A stretch of DNA of 64,000 nt from Streptomyces europaeiscabiei (GCF_036346855.1 NZ_CP107841.1:8994001-9058000), one strand, 5' to 3'; shown: positions 44,329-53,321, counted from the stretch's first letter. Translations and numbers: made by a program. Notes: generated by a model from the letters alone, not told the origin.

Positions 44329-45779
44329 TCGGCCGACTCAAGCAGACCTACCGCGGCATGCGCCTCGGCACCCGGCTGGCCCTCGGCCTCGGCGCCCTGG
44401 CGCTCGTCGTGTTCGCCGTCGTGGGCAACGCGCTGACCATGTACATGCGCGACTACCTCTCCGCGCAGCTCAACGAACAGCTGAAGATCGCCCAGATCGC
44501 CCAGTCCAAGAGCATCGCGGACTACGGCACGCTCAAGGGCAAGAAGTACTACCGCTGGTACTACGCGGTGTACGACACGTCGGGCGGCGCCCCGGTGCTC
44601 CGGAAGCCCGAGGACCCCGCCGACGTGCCCAAGGACATCGACGACTTCACCCTCGTGGCCAAGGCGCTGACCGTCGAGGGCACGGAGGTCACCCGCACCG
44701 AGCACCTGAAGGGCCAGGGCCAGTACCGGCTGCGGGCCTGCGAGGTCGAGCCCGGCGTGATCCTGGTCAGCGCCGCGCCCATGGACGACATCGAGGACAC
44801 GGTCGGCCGGCTGATCACGGTCCAGGTCGTCACCTTCGCCCTCGCCCTCATGGCGCTCGTGGTGTTCGGCCGGGCCATGCTGCGGCGCGGCCTGAAGCCG
44901 CTGAGCGACATGGCGCACACCGCCCGCGGCATCACCTCGCACGACCTGACGGACTCGGCACGGCTGCCGGTCCGCCACGACAACCGCGACGGCGGCTTCG
45001 AGGTCGAGGAGCTGCGCACCGCCTTCAACACCATGCTGGAGCACATCGACGACGCCCTCGCCGTCCGCACCGAGGCCGAACAGCGGCTGCGCCGCTTCGT
45101 CGCCGACGCCTCGCACGAACTGCGCACCCCGCTGATGTCGGTACGCGGCTACGCCGACCTCTTCCAGTACGCCGCCGCCCACAGCCCCGAGGAACGCGAC
45201 AAGCACCTGGCCCGGCTGCGCGCCGAGGCCGCCCGCATGGGGTACCTGCTGGACGACCTCCTGATGCTCGCCCGCCTCGACGCCGCCGACGTGGAGACCC
45301 CGCTGCGACTGGAGGAGGCCGACCTGGTGGAGCTGGCGCTCCAGGCGGCGGACGCCTTCCGCGCGGGCCACCCCGGCCACCCGCTGACCGTGAGGACCGG
45401 CTCCGACTCCGTACGGCTGCGCCTGGACCCCCTGCGGCTGAGGCAGGTCCTCGACAACCTCCTCACCAACGCCGCCGTGCACACCCCGCGCGGCACGAAG
45501 GTCCGTCTGGAGGTGTCCGTCGAGTCCGGCTCGGCCGAGGTGCGGATCACCGACTCCGGGCCCGGTATCCCGGCCGACGACCAGGAGCGCGTCTTCGACC
45601 GTTTCTACCGTGTCGACAAGGCGCGCAGCCGTGACCGGGGCGGCAGCGGCCTCGGCCTCGCCGTCGCCCGCTCCCTGGTCCGTGCCCACGGCGGCACCAT
45701 CATCCTGACCGGCGAACCGGGCACGACGACGTTCACGGTGCGCCTGCCGTTGGGCGAGAGCGAAGCGCCCGGGGTGTAG
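44325..45779 (+). CDS. Membrane sensor histidine kinase (HAMP-HisKA-HATPase)
   Basis: 484 aa, GTG start overlapping the regulator stop (GTGA). Helix 1 at about 16-40, an extracytoplasmic sensor of about 120 residues, helix 2 at about 162-185, HAMP, HisKA with the phospho-His in DASHELRTP (about 263), and HATPase with DNLLTNAAVHTP (N box), DSGPGIP (G1), FDRFYR (F) and GGSGLGLAV (G2). Complete kinase. The sensor contains a YYRWYYAVYDTSGG stretch; the ligand is unknown. Confidence 0.93.
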   Translation: MIGRLKQTYRGMRLGTRLALGLGALALVVFAVVGNALTMYMRDYLSAQLNEQLKIAQIAQSKSIADYGTLKGKKYYRWYYAVYDTSGGAPVLRKPEDPADVPKDIDDFTLVAKALTVEGTEVTRTEHLKGQGQYRLRACEVEPGVILVSAAPMDDIEDTVGRLITVQVVTFALALMALVVFGRAMLRRGLKPLSDMAHTARGITSHDLTDSARLPVRHDNRDGGFEVEELRTAFNTMLEHIDDALAVRTEAEQRLRRFVADASHELRTPLMSVRGYADLFQYAAAHSPEERDKHLARLRAEAARMGYLLDDLLMLARLDAADVETPLRLEEADLVELALQAADAFRAGHPGHPLTVRTGSDSVRLRLDPLRLRQVLDNLLTNAAVHTPRGTKVRLEVSVESGSAEVRITDSGPGIPADDQERVFDRFYRVDKARSRDRGGSGLGLAVARSLVRAHGGTIILTGEPGTTTFTVRLPLGESEAPGV

Positions 45780-46029
45780 GGAGTGGGGTGGCGCGGTGGC
45801 CGGGTCGGTCGACCTGCCCCAGTAGGCGGGGGCGGGGGCAGGGGCAGGCGCGCGACGGGTCGTGCCACCGGTCGCCGCAGGAGATCGGCCCCCGCAGGGC
45901 ACGTCGGGGACACCGCAGTCGTCGGAGCGACCGGTACGACTCCGATCGTGCCCGTGCCGTCGCCGGCGAGCGGCCGACCGCGGCGAGCGGTGCCATGGCC
46001 CCGGGCCGGTCCGGTCCCGCCCGGTCGCC

Positions 46030-46035
46030 TAATCT
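46030..46035 (+). promoter_or_regulatory. -10 box of a probable leaderless NarL-type kinase gene
   Basis: TAATCT ends 7 nt before the ATG at 46043. No Shine-Dalgarno sequence is present, which fits transcription starting at the ATG. The 263 nt between the two kinase genes otherwise shows nothing notable. Confidence 0.4.
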
Positions 46036-46042
46036 GATCGGT

Positions 46043-47248
46043 ATGGGCAAGACGGTGCGGCAGGCCGCGCGGGCCACGCTCCAGCTGGTCATCGCCGCCG
46101 CGATGGCCTTCGGCATGTACCTCTTCATCACGGTGCTGCTGATCACCGCGATCGCCACGCTCGCCGTGGTGGGCGCCTGGATGCTGCCCGAGACCGTGAC
46201 GCTGATCCGCCGTATCGCCGGCGCGAAACGCCACCAGGTGGCCGCCTGGACCGGCCGGGCCGTCCCCGAGGCCTACCAGCCCCTGGAGGGCACCCTCCGC
46301 GAACGCCTGCGTATCGCCGTCCGTGACCCCGGCACCCGCACCGACGCCCGCTGGATGCTCGCGTACTACGTCTACGGCGCCCTCTTCTTCCTCGCGGTAC
46401 CCCTGTGGCCGCTGGGCCTGGTCGTCGACGGTGTGTGGTGCGGGGCGCTGCGCCGCGAAGCCCTCGTCCTGCCGCTGATCAGCCGTCTCGCCGACCTCGA
46501 CGCCCACTGGTCCGAGACCCTGCTCAAACCCTCGCCCAAGGCCCGCCTCGCCGAGCGGGTGGAGGAGCTGACGGCGACCCGCGCCGACGCGATCGCCGCC
46601 CACGGTGCCGAACTCCGCCGGATCGAACGCGACCTGCACGACGGCGCCCAGGCCCGCCTGGTCTCGCTGTCCATGCGAATCGGGCTGGCCCAGCGCGCGT
46701 ACGACCGCGACCCGGAAGCCGCACGCCGGCTGCTGCTCGACGCGCAGGAACAGGCCGAGGCCGCGCTGACCGAACTCCGGCACGTCGTGCGCGGCATCCA
46801 CCCGCCGATCCTCACCGACCGGGGCCTGGCCGGTGCCGTACGGGCCCTGGCGGCGAGCAGCGGCCTCGAAGTGACCGTGGACGTGCGCGGGTTGGAGGAG
46901 GCCGACGGGCCGCGCCCGCCCGCCGCGGTGGAGGCCGCCGCCTACTTCGTCGTCGCCGAGGCCCTGACCAACGCGGCCAAGCACAGCGGCAGCGGCAACG
47001 CCGAGGTCCGCCTCGCCCGCACGGCCCGGGGTGTCCGTGTCCTGGTGCGCGACGACGGCCGGGGCGGCGCCGGCCCGGTTGCCCCGTCGAGCCGCCCCGC
47101 CGTACCTGCCGACGCCGCCTTTGCGATGGGCGGATCCGGACTCCTCGGCATGCAGCGGCGGGTCGCCGCGCTCGACGGGAGCACGGCTGTGACCAGCCCC
47201 GTCGGCGGGCCCACCGTGATCGAGGTGGAGCTGCCCTGCGTATGGTGA
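46043..47248 (+). CDS. NarL/DesK-type sensor histidine kinase
   Basis: 401 aa. N-terminal membrane region with helices at about 10-35 (LVIAAAMAFGMYLFITVLLI) and 37-55, and a further hydrophobic pair at about 105-130 (YYVYGALFFLAVPLWPLGLVVDGVW). HisKA_3 with RIERDLHDGAQARL (phospho-His about 199), then HATPase with EALTNAAKHS, DDGRGG and GGSGLLGMQRR. Forms a two-component pair with the LuxR-type regulator 73 nt downstream. The signal is unknown. Confidence 0.9.
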   Translation: MGKTVRQAARATLQLVIAAAMAFGMYLFITVLLITAIATLAVVGAWMLPETVTLIRRIAGAKRHQVAAWTGRAVPEAYQPLEGTLRERLRIAVRDPGTRTDARWMLAYYVYGALFFLAVPLWPLGLVVDGVWCGALRREALVLPLISRLADLDAHWSETLLKPSPKARLAERVEELTATRADAIAAHGAELRRIERDLHDGAQARLVSLSMRIGLAQRAYDRDPEAARRLLLDAQEQAEAALTELRHVVRGIHPPILTDRGLAGAVRALAASSGLEVTVDVRGLEEADGPRPPAAVEAAAYFVVAEALTNAAKHSGSGNAEVRLARTARGVRVLVRDDGRGGAGPVAPSSRPAVPADAAFAMGGSGLLGMQRRVAALDGSTAVTSPVGGPTVIEVELPCVW

Positions 47249-47321
47249 GCGAAACGCCGATCACCGGCCGATCCGCGGACATCGCGTACGCGCGGCGGTC
47301 GAGGACAGAGGTGGGACTGCC

Positions 47322-47966
47322 GTGCGCGTGGTGATCGCAGAGGACAACGCCCTGCTGAGGGAGGGCCTGGTCCTGCTGCTGACCTCGGCCGGACACGAGG
47401 TGCCGGCGGTCGCGGGCAGTGGCCCCGAGATCCTCCCCGCACTGCTGGAACACCGCCCGGACGTCGCCGTCCTGGACGTCCGGATGCCGCCCGCCTTCCG
47501 CGACGAGGGGCTGCGCGCCGCCCTGGAGGCCCGCCGGAGCATTCCGGGTCTGCCGGTACTGGTCCTCTCGCAGTACGTGGAGGAGTCGTACGCCGCCGAA
47601 CTGCTCGGCGGGGGCGCGAGCGGGGTCGGCTATCTGCTCAAGGACCGGATCGGCCGGGTGGACGAGTTCCTGGACGCGCTCGACCGGGTCGCGGCGGGCG
47701 GTACCGCGCTCGACCCGGAGGTGGTGACCGAACTGCTGGCCCGCCGCAAGGACTCACCGCTCGACTCGCTCACCCCGCGCGAGCGCGAGGTGCTGAAGCT
47801 GATGGCCGAGGGACACGACAACGCCACCATCGCCAGGACCCTGGTCGTCACCGAACGCGCGGTCAGCAAGCACATCGGCAACGTCTTCCTGAAGCTGGGC
47901 CTGCCGACCAGCGACAGCGGCCACCGCAGGGTGCTGGCCGTGCTGGCGTACCTCGACAACAAGTAG
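47322..47966 (+). CDS. NarL/LuxR-family response regulator
   Basis: 214 aa, GTG start. Receiver with AEDNALLREG, phospho-Asp in VAVLDVRMPP (about 51), Ser in VLVLSQYVEE and Lys in YLLKDRIG. C-terminal LuxR HTH LTPREREVLKLMAEGHDNATIARTLVV then AVSKHIGNVF. Partner of the preceding kinase. Confidence 0.93.
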   Translation: MRVVIAEDNALLREGLVLLLTSAGHEVPAVAGSGPEILPALLEHRPDVAVLDVRMPPAFRDEGLRAALEARRSIPGLPVLVLSQYVEESYAAELLGGGASGVGYLLKDRIGRVDEFLDALDRVAAGGTALDPEVVTELLARRKDSPLDSLTPREREVLKLMAEGHDNATIARTLVVTERAVSKHIGNVFLKLGLPTSDSGHRRVLAVLAYLDNK

Positions 47967-47985
47967 CCCGGCCACGCACGGCGAG

Positions 47986-48020
47986 GGGCCCGCCGCCGGC
48001 GACAGACCGGTGGCGGGCCC
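47986..48020. terminator. Bidirectional terminator between the NarL regulator and the dehydrogenase gene
   Basis: GGGCCCGCC-G-CCGG with CCGG-T-GGCGGGCCC, 14 positions with one G-T pair and a 7-nt loop, between convergent genes. Confidence 0.75.
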
Positions 48021-48044
48021 TTCGCACCCCAGGACCGCGCGGTC

Positions 48045-49088
48045 CTACTCGTCGAAGGTGACGACCACCTTCTCCGCCGCCCCCGGCGTCAGCGCCAGCT
48101 CGAAGGCCCGGTCGACGTCGGCGGCGGGCACCCGGTGGCTGATGAGCTTGGCGAAGCGCTCGTGGTGCTCGACGATCTCGGGGGTCACCTCGAAGATCTC
48201 CGTGGGGTAGCCCTGGGAGGCGATCAGGGTCAGCTCGCTGCGGAGCATGCCGCCGAGATCGATCTCCGAACCCTTCTTCTGCACGGCGACCATGACGAGC
48301 TTCGCGCCCCACTTGGCCGAGCCCACCACGGTGTTGAACACCGCGGGAACCCCGGCCGCGTCGATGAAGATGTCCGTGCCGGGCCGGGGCTGGCCGAGCG
48401 CGTTGGCGGCCCCGCCGTGCAGCTCGGTGAGCCGCGCGGCGACATCCTCCTGGGCGGAGTCGATGACGGCGTCCGCGCCCACGGCCAGTGCCTTCTCCAG
48501 CCGGGAGGGGATGACGTCGGCGACGACCACGTGCTTCACACCGCGCAGCTTCAGCCAGATCGCCGCGCCGAGACCGATGGGCCCCGCACCGAAGACGACG
48601 ACCTTGTCGTCCGGTCCCGCCCCGGAACGGTTGACGCAGTGCCGGGCCACGGCCATCGGCTCGTTGAGGGAGGCGATGGCGAAGGGCACGGTGTCGGGGA
48701 AGACGGCCACGCCCTTGCCGACCTCGGCGTTCTCGATCAGCAGGTACTCGCTCATCCCGCCGTACCTGCCGCCGCAGCCGATGATGCCGGTCGGCGCGTC
48801 CTGCGGGTTGACCACCACCCGGTCCCCGACCGCGAGACCGATGACCTCGGCGCCGACCTCGACGATCTCACCGGCCGGCTCGTGGCCGAGCGGCACCGGC
48901 ACCATCTCACCGCCCTGGTGACCACGGGCCGGCATGCCTCCCATGTGCAGGAAGGTGACGTCGGTGCCGCAGATGCCGCAGGCGCGGACGCGGACGAGCA
49001 CGTCCTTGGGGCCGGGCGCGGGGCGCTCGACGTCCACGACCTCGACCTTGCCGACACCGGCGGTCCGGACGGACTTCATCGTCGCCAT
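48045..49088 (-). CDS. Zinc-type medium-chain dehydrogenase lacking the structural zinc lobe
   Basis: 347 aa from the ATG at 49088. Catalytic zinc residues: Cys in CGICGTD (about 37) and His in LGHEPAGE (about 70). NAD(P) motif VVVFGAGPIGLGAAIWLK (about 165-182). The stretch where the structural zinc Cys cluster normally lies reads NPQDAPTGIIGCGGRYGG, with a single Cys, so the second zinc is missing. Likely an alcohol, polyol or threonine-type dehydrogenase. Shares a strand with the SDR gene, with a terminator between them. Confidence 0.86.
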   Translation of the reverse strand: MATMKSVRTAGVGKVEVVDVERPAPGPKDVLVRVRACGICGTDVTFLHMGGMPARGHQGGEMVPVPLGHEPAGEIVEVGAEVIGLAVGDRVVVNPQDAPTGIIGCGGRYGGMSEYLLIENAEVGKGVAVFPDTVPFAIASLNEPMAVARHCVNRSGAGPDDKVVVFGAGPIGLGAAIWLKLRGVKHVVVADVIPSRLEKALAVGADAVIDSAQEDVAARLTELHGGAANALGQPRPGTDIFIDAAGVPAVFNTVVGSAKWGAKLVMVAVQKKGSEIDLGGMLRSELTLIASQGYPTEIFEVTPEIVEHHERFAKLISHRVPAADVDRAFELALTPGAAEKVVVTFDE

Positions 49089-49158
49089 GGAAAGACTCAC
49101 TTTCTGGGGGAACCGGAGGAGAGGTACCGCCGCCGTGGGCGGGCGGAGAGAGGTGTTG

Positions 49159-49203
49159 CCGGTCGGGCCGGGCGCGGAATCCGTCCGGCACCGGCCCGAC
49201 CGG
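49159..49203 (-). terminator. Terminator of the SDR gene
   Basis: CCGGTCGGGCCGG with CCGGCCCGACCGG, 13-bp perfect stem, 19-nt loop, starting 22 nt past the SDR stop. Confidence 0.7.
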
Positions 49204-49225
49204 GGTCAGCCGTGGCTCGGGGCCG

Positions 49226-49993
49226 TCAGACGGCGGCCCAGGCGTCGTCGACGGGCAGGACCACGCCGTTGACGAAGGCGGCGGCGTCGGAGGCCAGGAA
49301 GAGGATCGCGTCGGCCTGCTCCTCGGCGGTGCCGAGGCGGCCGATGTTGGCGCCGATCAGCCCGCCGATGACCGCGGGGCCGTGGGCCTGCTGGTCGGCG
49401 TCGACCTTGATGTTGGTCATCGTGGGGCCGGGGGCTATCGCGTTGGCCCGGATGCCCTGCTTGCGGTACATCACCGACAGGCTCTTCACCAGGCCGACGA
49501 CACCGTGCTTCGACGCGGTGTAGGCGGCACCCGCCGCGCTGCCGCGCAGTCCGGCCTCGGAGGCGGTGAAGACGATCGTGCCGCGCCCCGCCTTCAGCAT
49601 GTGCGGCAGAGCGGCCCGGGTGAGCAGGAACGGCGCCGTCAGGTTGACCCGGATGACCCGCTCCCACTCGGCGTCCGCGACGTCCGCGAGGGCCGACATC
49701 CGGTCCATGATCCCGGCGTTGTTCACCAGGACGTCCAGCCCGCCGAAGGCCTCCACGGCACGCTCGACGACCTCGTCGACGACCGACTGGTCGCTGAGGT
49801 CGCCGACGACCCCGACAGCGGTGCCGCCGGCCGTCCCGATCGCCCGGACGGTCTCCTCGGCGGCCTCCTTGTCGAGGTCGGCGACCAGGACCTTCGCGCC
49901 CGCCGCGGCGAACTTCAGGGCCGCGGCCCGTCCGATGCCGGAACCGGCACCCGTGACGACGACACTGCGGCCGTCGAGACCGTTGCTGCTCAT
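49226..49993 (-). CDS. Classical SDR oxidoreductase
   Basis: 255 aa. All SDR motifs: TGAGSGIGRAA (cofactor), LVNNAGIMD, Ser in VFTASEAG, YTASK (Tyr/Lys) and NAIAPGPTMT. VADLDKEAAEE suggests NAD rather than NADP. The substrate is unknown. The neighbouring MarR gene may control it, although a pseudogene lies between them. Confidence 0.9.
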   Translation of the reverse strand: MSSNGLDGRSVVVTGAGSGIGRAAALKFAAAGAKVLVADLDKEAAEETVRAIGTAGGTAVGVVGDLSDQSVVDEVVERAVEAFGGLDVLVNNAGIMDRMSALADVADAEWERVIRVNLTAPFLLTRAALPHMLKAGRGTIVFTASEAGLRGSAAGAAYTASKHGVVGLVKSLSVMYRKQGIRANAIAPGPTMTNIKVDADQQAHGPAVIGGLIGANIGRLGTAEEQADAILFLASDAAAFVNGVVLPVDDAWAAV

Positions 49994-50015
49994 GAACTGT
50001 TCCTCATTTCGTCGG

Positions 50016-50061
50016 GTGGGCCGGCCGCCGGGCGGAGTGATGTCCGCCCGGACCGGCCCAC
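50016..50061 (-). terminator. Nested-stem terminator after the SGNH pseudogene
   Basis: Outer stem GTGGGCCGG with CCGGCCCAC (9 bp), inner stem CCGGGCGG with CCGCCCGG (8 bp). Located 19 nt past the remnant stop codon. Confidence 0.65.
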
Positions 50062-50079
50062 GATCAGTGGTCCGGTGGT

Positions 50080-50431
50080 TCAGGGGTGTGCCCCGAGGGC
50101 GTGCAGGACCGCGTCGGCCATGCCACGCTCACCGCGCTCGTTGGGGTGGACGGCCGCTGCGGGGGAGCGCGGAGTCGGAGGCCTCGATCTTCAACCGCGT
50201 GGCGACGAGGGCCGGGTAGTTCCGGCCGGACGGCTCGCAGCCGGCGGGGGTGCCGTTCTGGTCGGGGATCCCCGACCCGGCCGTGTAGGAGTCGCCGAGC
50301 GCGACGTACGGGCCGGTCGGCGGCGCCGACGCGTCTCCTCCGTCATCCCCGTCCCGTCCGGCAGTCATCGAGGTGACCAGCACGCCACAGGCGAGCGCCC
50401 CAGCCAGGCCGGCTCGTAGGGAGGTGTTCAT
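50080..50431 (-). pseudogene. SGNH/GDSL hydrolase remnant with internal deletion
   Basis: The N-terminal part from the ATG at 50431 has a signal peptide (LAGALACGVLVTSMTAG) and the GDS block VALGDSYTAGSGIP with the nucleophile Ser, then NYPALVATRL. After about 85 codons the frame is lost. In another frame, VHPNERGERGMADAVL ending in GAHP and a stop matches the C-terminal His block of the same family. The central 150 or so residues with the oxyanion Gly and Asn are missing. Normal members have about 260 residues. So a deletion has fused the two ends out of frame near 50150-50165. Confidence 0.8.
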
Positions 50432-50804
50432 CGGTGTGTCCTGTCTTCCGTCCGGGGTGGTCCCATGCGGGTGCGGGCGGTGCGCTGTTCGCTCGGCCGG
50501 GAGGGGGGAGGGCGGCTGGGACGGCCGAGCGAGCTTCGGGTCGTACGGGGGTGGTGCGTGGGGAGTGGGGGTCTGGAAGGGGTGTCCCCGGACCCGGCGC
50601 CGTTCGGGGGAGGATCGGCTGCCGGGCCCGGGGGCGGCGCCGGGCCCCGTCCCCACGGGTGCGGCGCGTCGGGGCCGTCCCGCTCGAACGGCCCCTGTCC
50701 TTTGGCCCCACGGCCGGGGAGGCCGGGGGGACTCGGGTGGCGCACCACCTCCTCCGGTCGTCCGGCCATCCGGCCCGGGTTCGGAAGTAGTGCGTCACGT
50801 CGTC

Positions 50805-50881
50805 TTGCTTGAGTTAGGCAAGCACATATGACTTACTTGAGTCAAGCAATTGAGCTGAATGGAATTGCTTGAGTTAGGCAA
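50805..50881. promoter_or_regulatory. Three 17-bp MarR operator-like sites
   Basis: TTGCTTGAGTTAGGCAA at 50805-50821 and 50865-50881, and TTACTTGAGTCAAGCAA at 50833-50849. Centres are 28 and 32 bp apart, about three helical turns. The sites are partial palindromes around TTGAGTCAA, and the last one overlaps the region just before the MarR ribosome site. Strong AT contrast with the surroundings. Probably autoregulation. The rest of 50432-50804 is GC-rich and shows nothing definite. Confidence 0.85.
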
Positions 50882-50897
50882 TGAGAAGGGTAGGGTG

Positions 50898-51545
50898 ATG
50901 CTCATGTCCCCATCGCCGCCGGCGGCCGGTCCCGCCTCCCCGGAAGTGATCGAGATCGAACGGGCTCTGACACGGATCACCTATCTGAGCACCAGGGCCC
51001 GGCAGCACGAGCGGCTGATGGCCCTCGCCGGAGTGCCGCTGGACCGGGCCGCCGTGGCGCTGCTGCGACAGGTGGCCGACTCCGAGCCGCTGCGCCCGGG
51101 GGAACTGGCGGGCCGGCTCGACGTCGAGGCCTCCCATGTCACCCGCCAGGTGCAGCAGTTGGAGAAGTCCGGCTACGTCACCCGCGTCGCCGACCCCGGC
51201 GACCGCCGCGCCCTGCGCATCCGCCTCACCCCCACCGGCCAACAGGCCATCGACCGCATCCGCGAAGCCGGCGCGGTCGGCATGCGCCTGGCCCTCGCCG
51301 ACTGGCCTCCCGATCGGATCCGCCAACTCGCCGCGCTCTTCCACCGGATGGTCGAGGTGTTCCTCACCTACGCCGTGGACGAGGGCCAGGGCCCCGACAC
51401 GGGTCCCCCGGATCCCCCCGACCGAGGGCAGGGGAGTGCGGGACCGGATCTGTTGGAGGACGGGGCCGGGGCAGGTTCCAGGGGCGGACGTTCCGCCGGC
51501 GAGAGGTGTGGAGCGGGTGGGGGCGACGAGGGGCGGGCGGAGTGA
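50898..51545 (+). CDS. MarR-family transcriptional regulator
   Basis: 215 aa from the ATG at 50898, with AAGGG 7 nt upstream; GTG at 50895 is equally possible. Winged HTH at about 45-130: LRPGELAGRLDVEASHVTRQVQQLEKSG, then YVTRVADPGDRRALRIRLTPTG with the wing signature DxRA. The last 50 residues are a low-complexity Gly/Asp/Arg tail unlike usual MarR ends, so the true end may have been extended. It sits behind three operator-like sites and is oriented away from the SGNH remnant and the SDR gene. Confidence 0.88.
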   Translation: MLMSPSPPAAGPASPEVIEIERALTRITYLSTRARQHERLMALAGVPLDRAAVALLRQVADSEPLRPGELAGRLDVEASHVTRQVQQLEKSGYVTRVADPGDRRALRIRLTPTGQQAIDRIREAGAVGMRLALADWPPDRIRQLAALFHRMVEVFLTYAVDEGQGPDTGPPDPPDRGQGSAGPDLLEDGAGAGSRGGRSAGERCGAGGGDEGRAE

Positions 51546-52322
51546 ACGGGGCCGAAGGGTCGGGCGGAGGGAGCGGGGGTCGATGAGTGTGCCGGAGCGG
51601 ATGAAAGGCGAGGGCGCGGAGTTCGGAAGGCGGCGGGCACGGACGGCAGCGGGCACGGACGGCATCGAGCACGGGCGGCAGCGAGCGCGGAGCAGCCGCC
51701 GTCGGCGAAGGGGCCCGCACGTGCGACACCCGGCGAGTCGTCTGCCCCCGCCCGAACCCCGACGCCACGCTCCGAGCCCGCATGGATGGGTCCCGGAACG
51801 ACAAGCCGCCCCGCCGACGGAAGGGACCGTGCCGGTGCGTAACAGCCCCTCGCATACATCGGCCCGAAGAACGCCGCCCACCCACCCCCGAGCAGCAGGG
51901 CACCAGCGACAGCTCTCCACACCGCCGACACCCCGTTCGCGGCGGAGCCGCGCCCCAAGAGGGGCGCGGGGAACTGTGCGAGCGGCCACACGTCACCCGC
52001 AGGCGCTCGCGCGACAGCACTCCACGTCGATCAGGCGTCCGCCATCGCGCCGGGTGGGCCCGGCCGCCCCGAAGTCCCCGGCCGCACACTCGAACCGGCC
52101 GACCGTTGGAGGTATCTCGTTCGCGGCGGAGCCGCCCCAGGAGGGGCGCGGGGAACTGTGCGAGCGGCCACACGTCACCCGCAGGCGCTCGCGCGGCAGC
52201 ACTCCACGGCGATCAGGCGTCCGCCATCGCGCCGGGTGGGCCCGGCCGCCCCGAAGTCCCCGGCCGCGCACTCGAACCGGCCGACCGCCGGAGGCCCCCC
52301 GCAAGGAAAGAGCCCTACACGA
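51546..52322. other. 777-nt gene-free region
   Basis: No convincing coding region on either strand. It holds the 183-bp tandem duplication (51935-52303) with dispersed-repeat copies H and I. The left half (51546-51930) has a Ser/Arg/Pro-rich apparent translation in all frames and nothing recognisable. Confidence 0.6.
51935..52303. repeat. 183-bp direct tandem duplication carrying dispersed-repeat copies H and I
   Basis: 51935-52118 and 52119-52303 are nearly identical, with a few substitutions and 2-nt indels. Each begins GTTCGCGGCGGAGCCG, contains AGGGGCGCGGGGAACTGTGC (51960 and 52142) and ends near CGAACCGGCCGACCG. The second copy ends 20 nt before the response-regulator start. Confidence 0.9.
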
Positions 52323-53057
52323 ATGGCCTTAACCATGTACGGCAGTGCCAGTGAGAAACCCTCGCTCCCCCGGGGCGCGGGCCAGCACCTCCTGATCGTG
52401 GTCGACGACCCGGACGTCGTCGAACTCCTCTCCACGACACTGGAGTTGGCGGGCTACCGGATTGAGACGGCCGAGTCGGGCACGGAGGCGGTGGCGCGGC
52501 TCACCGAGCGGCGGTTCGACCTGGTGGTGCTCGATCTGGCGCTGCCGGACCTGGAGGACCTCGGGCGGGAGCGCCGCCCCGTCGCCCACCGTCCTCCGGT
52601 GCTGTTCCTGACGCGGTACGACTCGCTCGGCAGACTTCTCCCCGAAGTCGGCCTGGGTGAGCAGGACTACGTCACCAAGCCCTTCCGTATCGCCGAGGTG
52701 CTGGCCCGCGCCCAGGTCCTGCTGCGCGGCCGGAAAGCCGTCCGGCGGGACAACGAACTGTCGTACCGCGACCTGGTCCTGGACGACCCCGCCTGCCAGG
52801 CCCTGCGCGCGGGCCGGGCGTTGAACCTCACCCCGGCGGAGTACCGGTTGCTGCGCTACCTTCTGGTCAACGCGCACAAGGTGCTGTCGAAGGAGCAGAT
52901 CGGCCGCTATGTGTGGGGTGACTTCCATGGCGACAACGCCATCGAGCAGCTCGTCTCCCGCCTCCGCCGCAAGGTGGACCGCGAGGGCCCGCCGTTGATC
53001 CACACCCGCCGGGGCTTCGGCTACTGGCTCGGCAGACCCGGCGACCGGGAGCGCTGA
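52323..53057 (+). CDS. Orphan OmpR-type response regulator with TTA codon 3
   Basis: 244 aa from the ATG at 52323 (MALTMYGS); 52335 is the alternative. With 52323 the third codon is TTA (52329-52331), so the protein should depend on bldA. AAGGAAAG lies 15 nt upstream, rather far. Receiver VVDDPDVVELL, phospho-Asp in VVLDLALPD, Thr in FLTRYD and Lys in VTKPF. Winged HTH LTPAEYRLLRYLLVN then LIHTRRGFGYWLG. No kinase gene adjoins. Repeats of 11-bp phase lie between it and the P450 gene, suggesting control of the cassette. Confidence 0.88.
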   Translation: MALTMYGSASEKPSLPRGAGQHLLIVVDDPDVVELLSTTLELAGYRIETAESGTEAVARLTERRFDLVVLDLALPDLEDLGRERRPVAHRPPVLFLTRYDSLGRLLPEVGLGEQDYVTKPFRIAEVLARAQVLLRGRKAVRRDNELSYRDLVLDDPACQALRAGRALNLTPAEYRLLRYLLVNAHKVLSKEQIGRYVWGDFHGDNAIEQLVSRLRRKVDREGPPLIHTRRGFGYWLGRPGDRER

Positions 53058-53321
53058 ACGAATCTCTCGACCGGGAGTGCCGATGACAAGTCGTGGGCAC
53101 TCCGAGAAGCAAACGCACCCGCACCACGTCGGCATGCGTGACAGCCCACGCGATCGCCCGAAGGGCGGTGCCGGAACCCCCGGCGCCGCCCTTCTCCGTC
53201 CCCGCAGCTCCCACCCCGGACATTTCCGTGTACGTCAACTGATCCCCGAGGCAAGCTGTTTGAGGAGCGACACCAGTCCCGTGCGGTCCGCCACCGACGC
53301 CCGGGATGTGATCTGGGCCAC

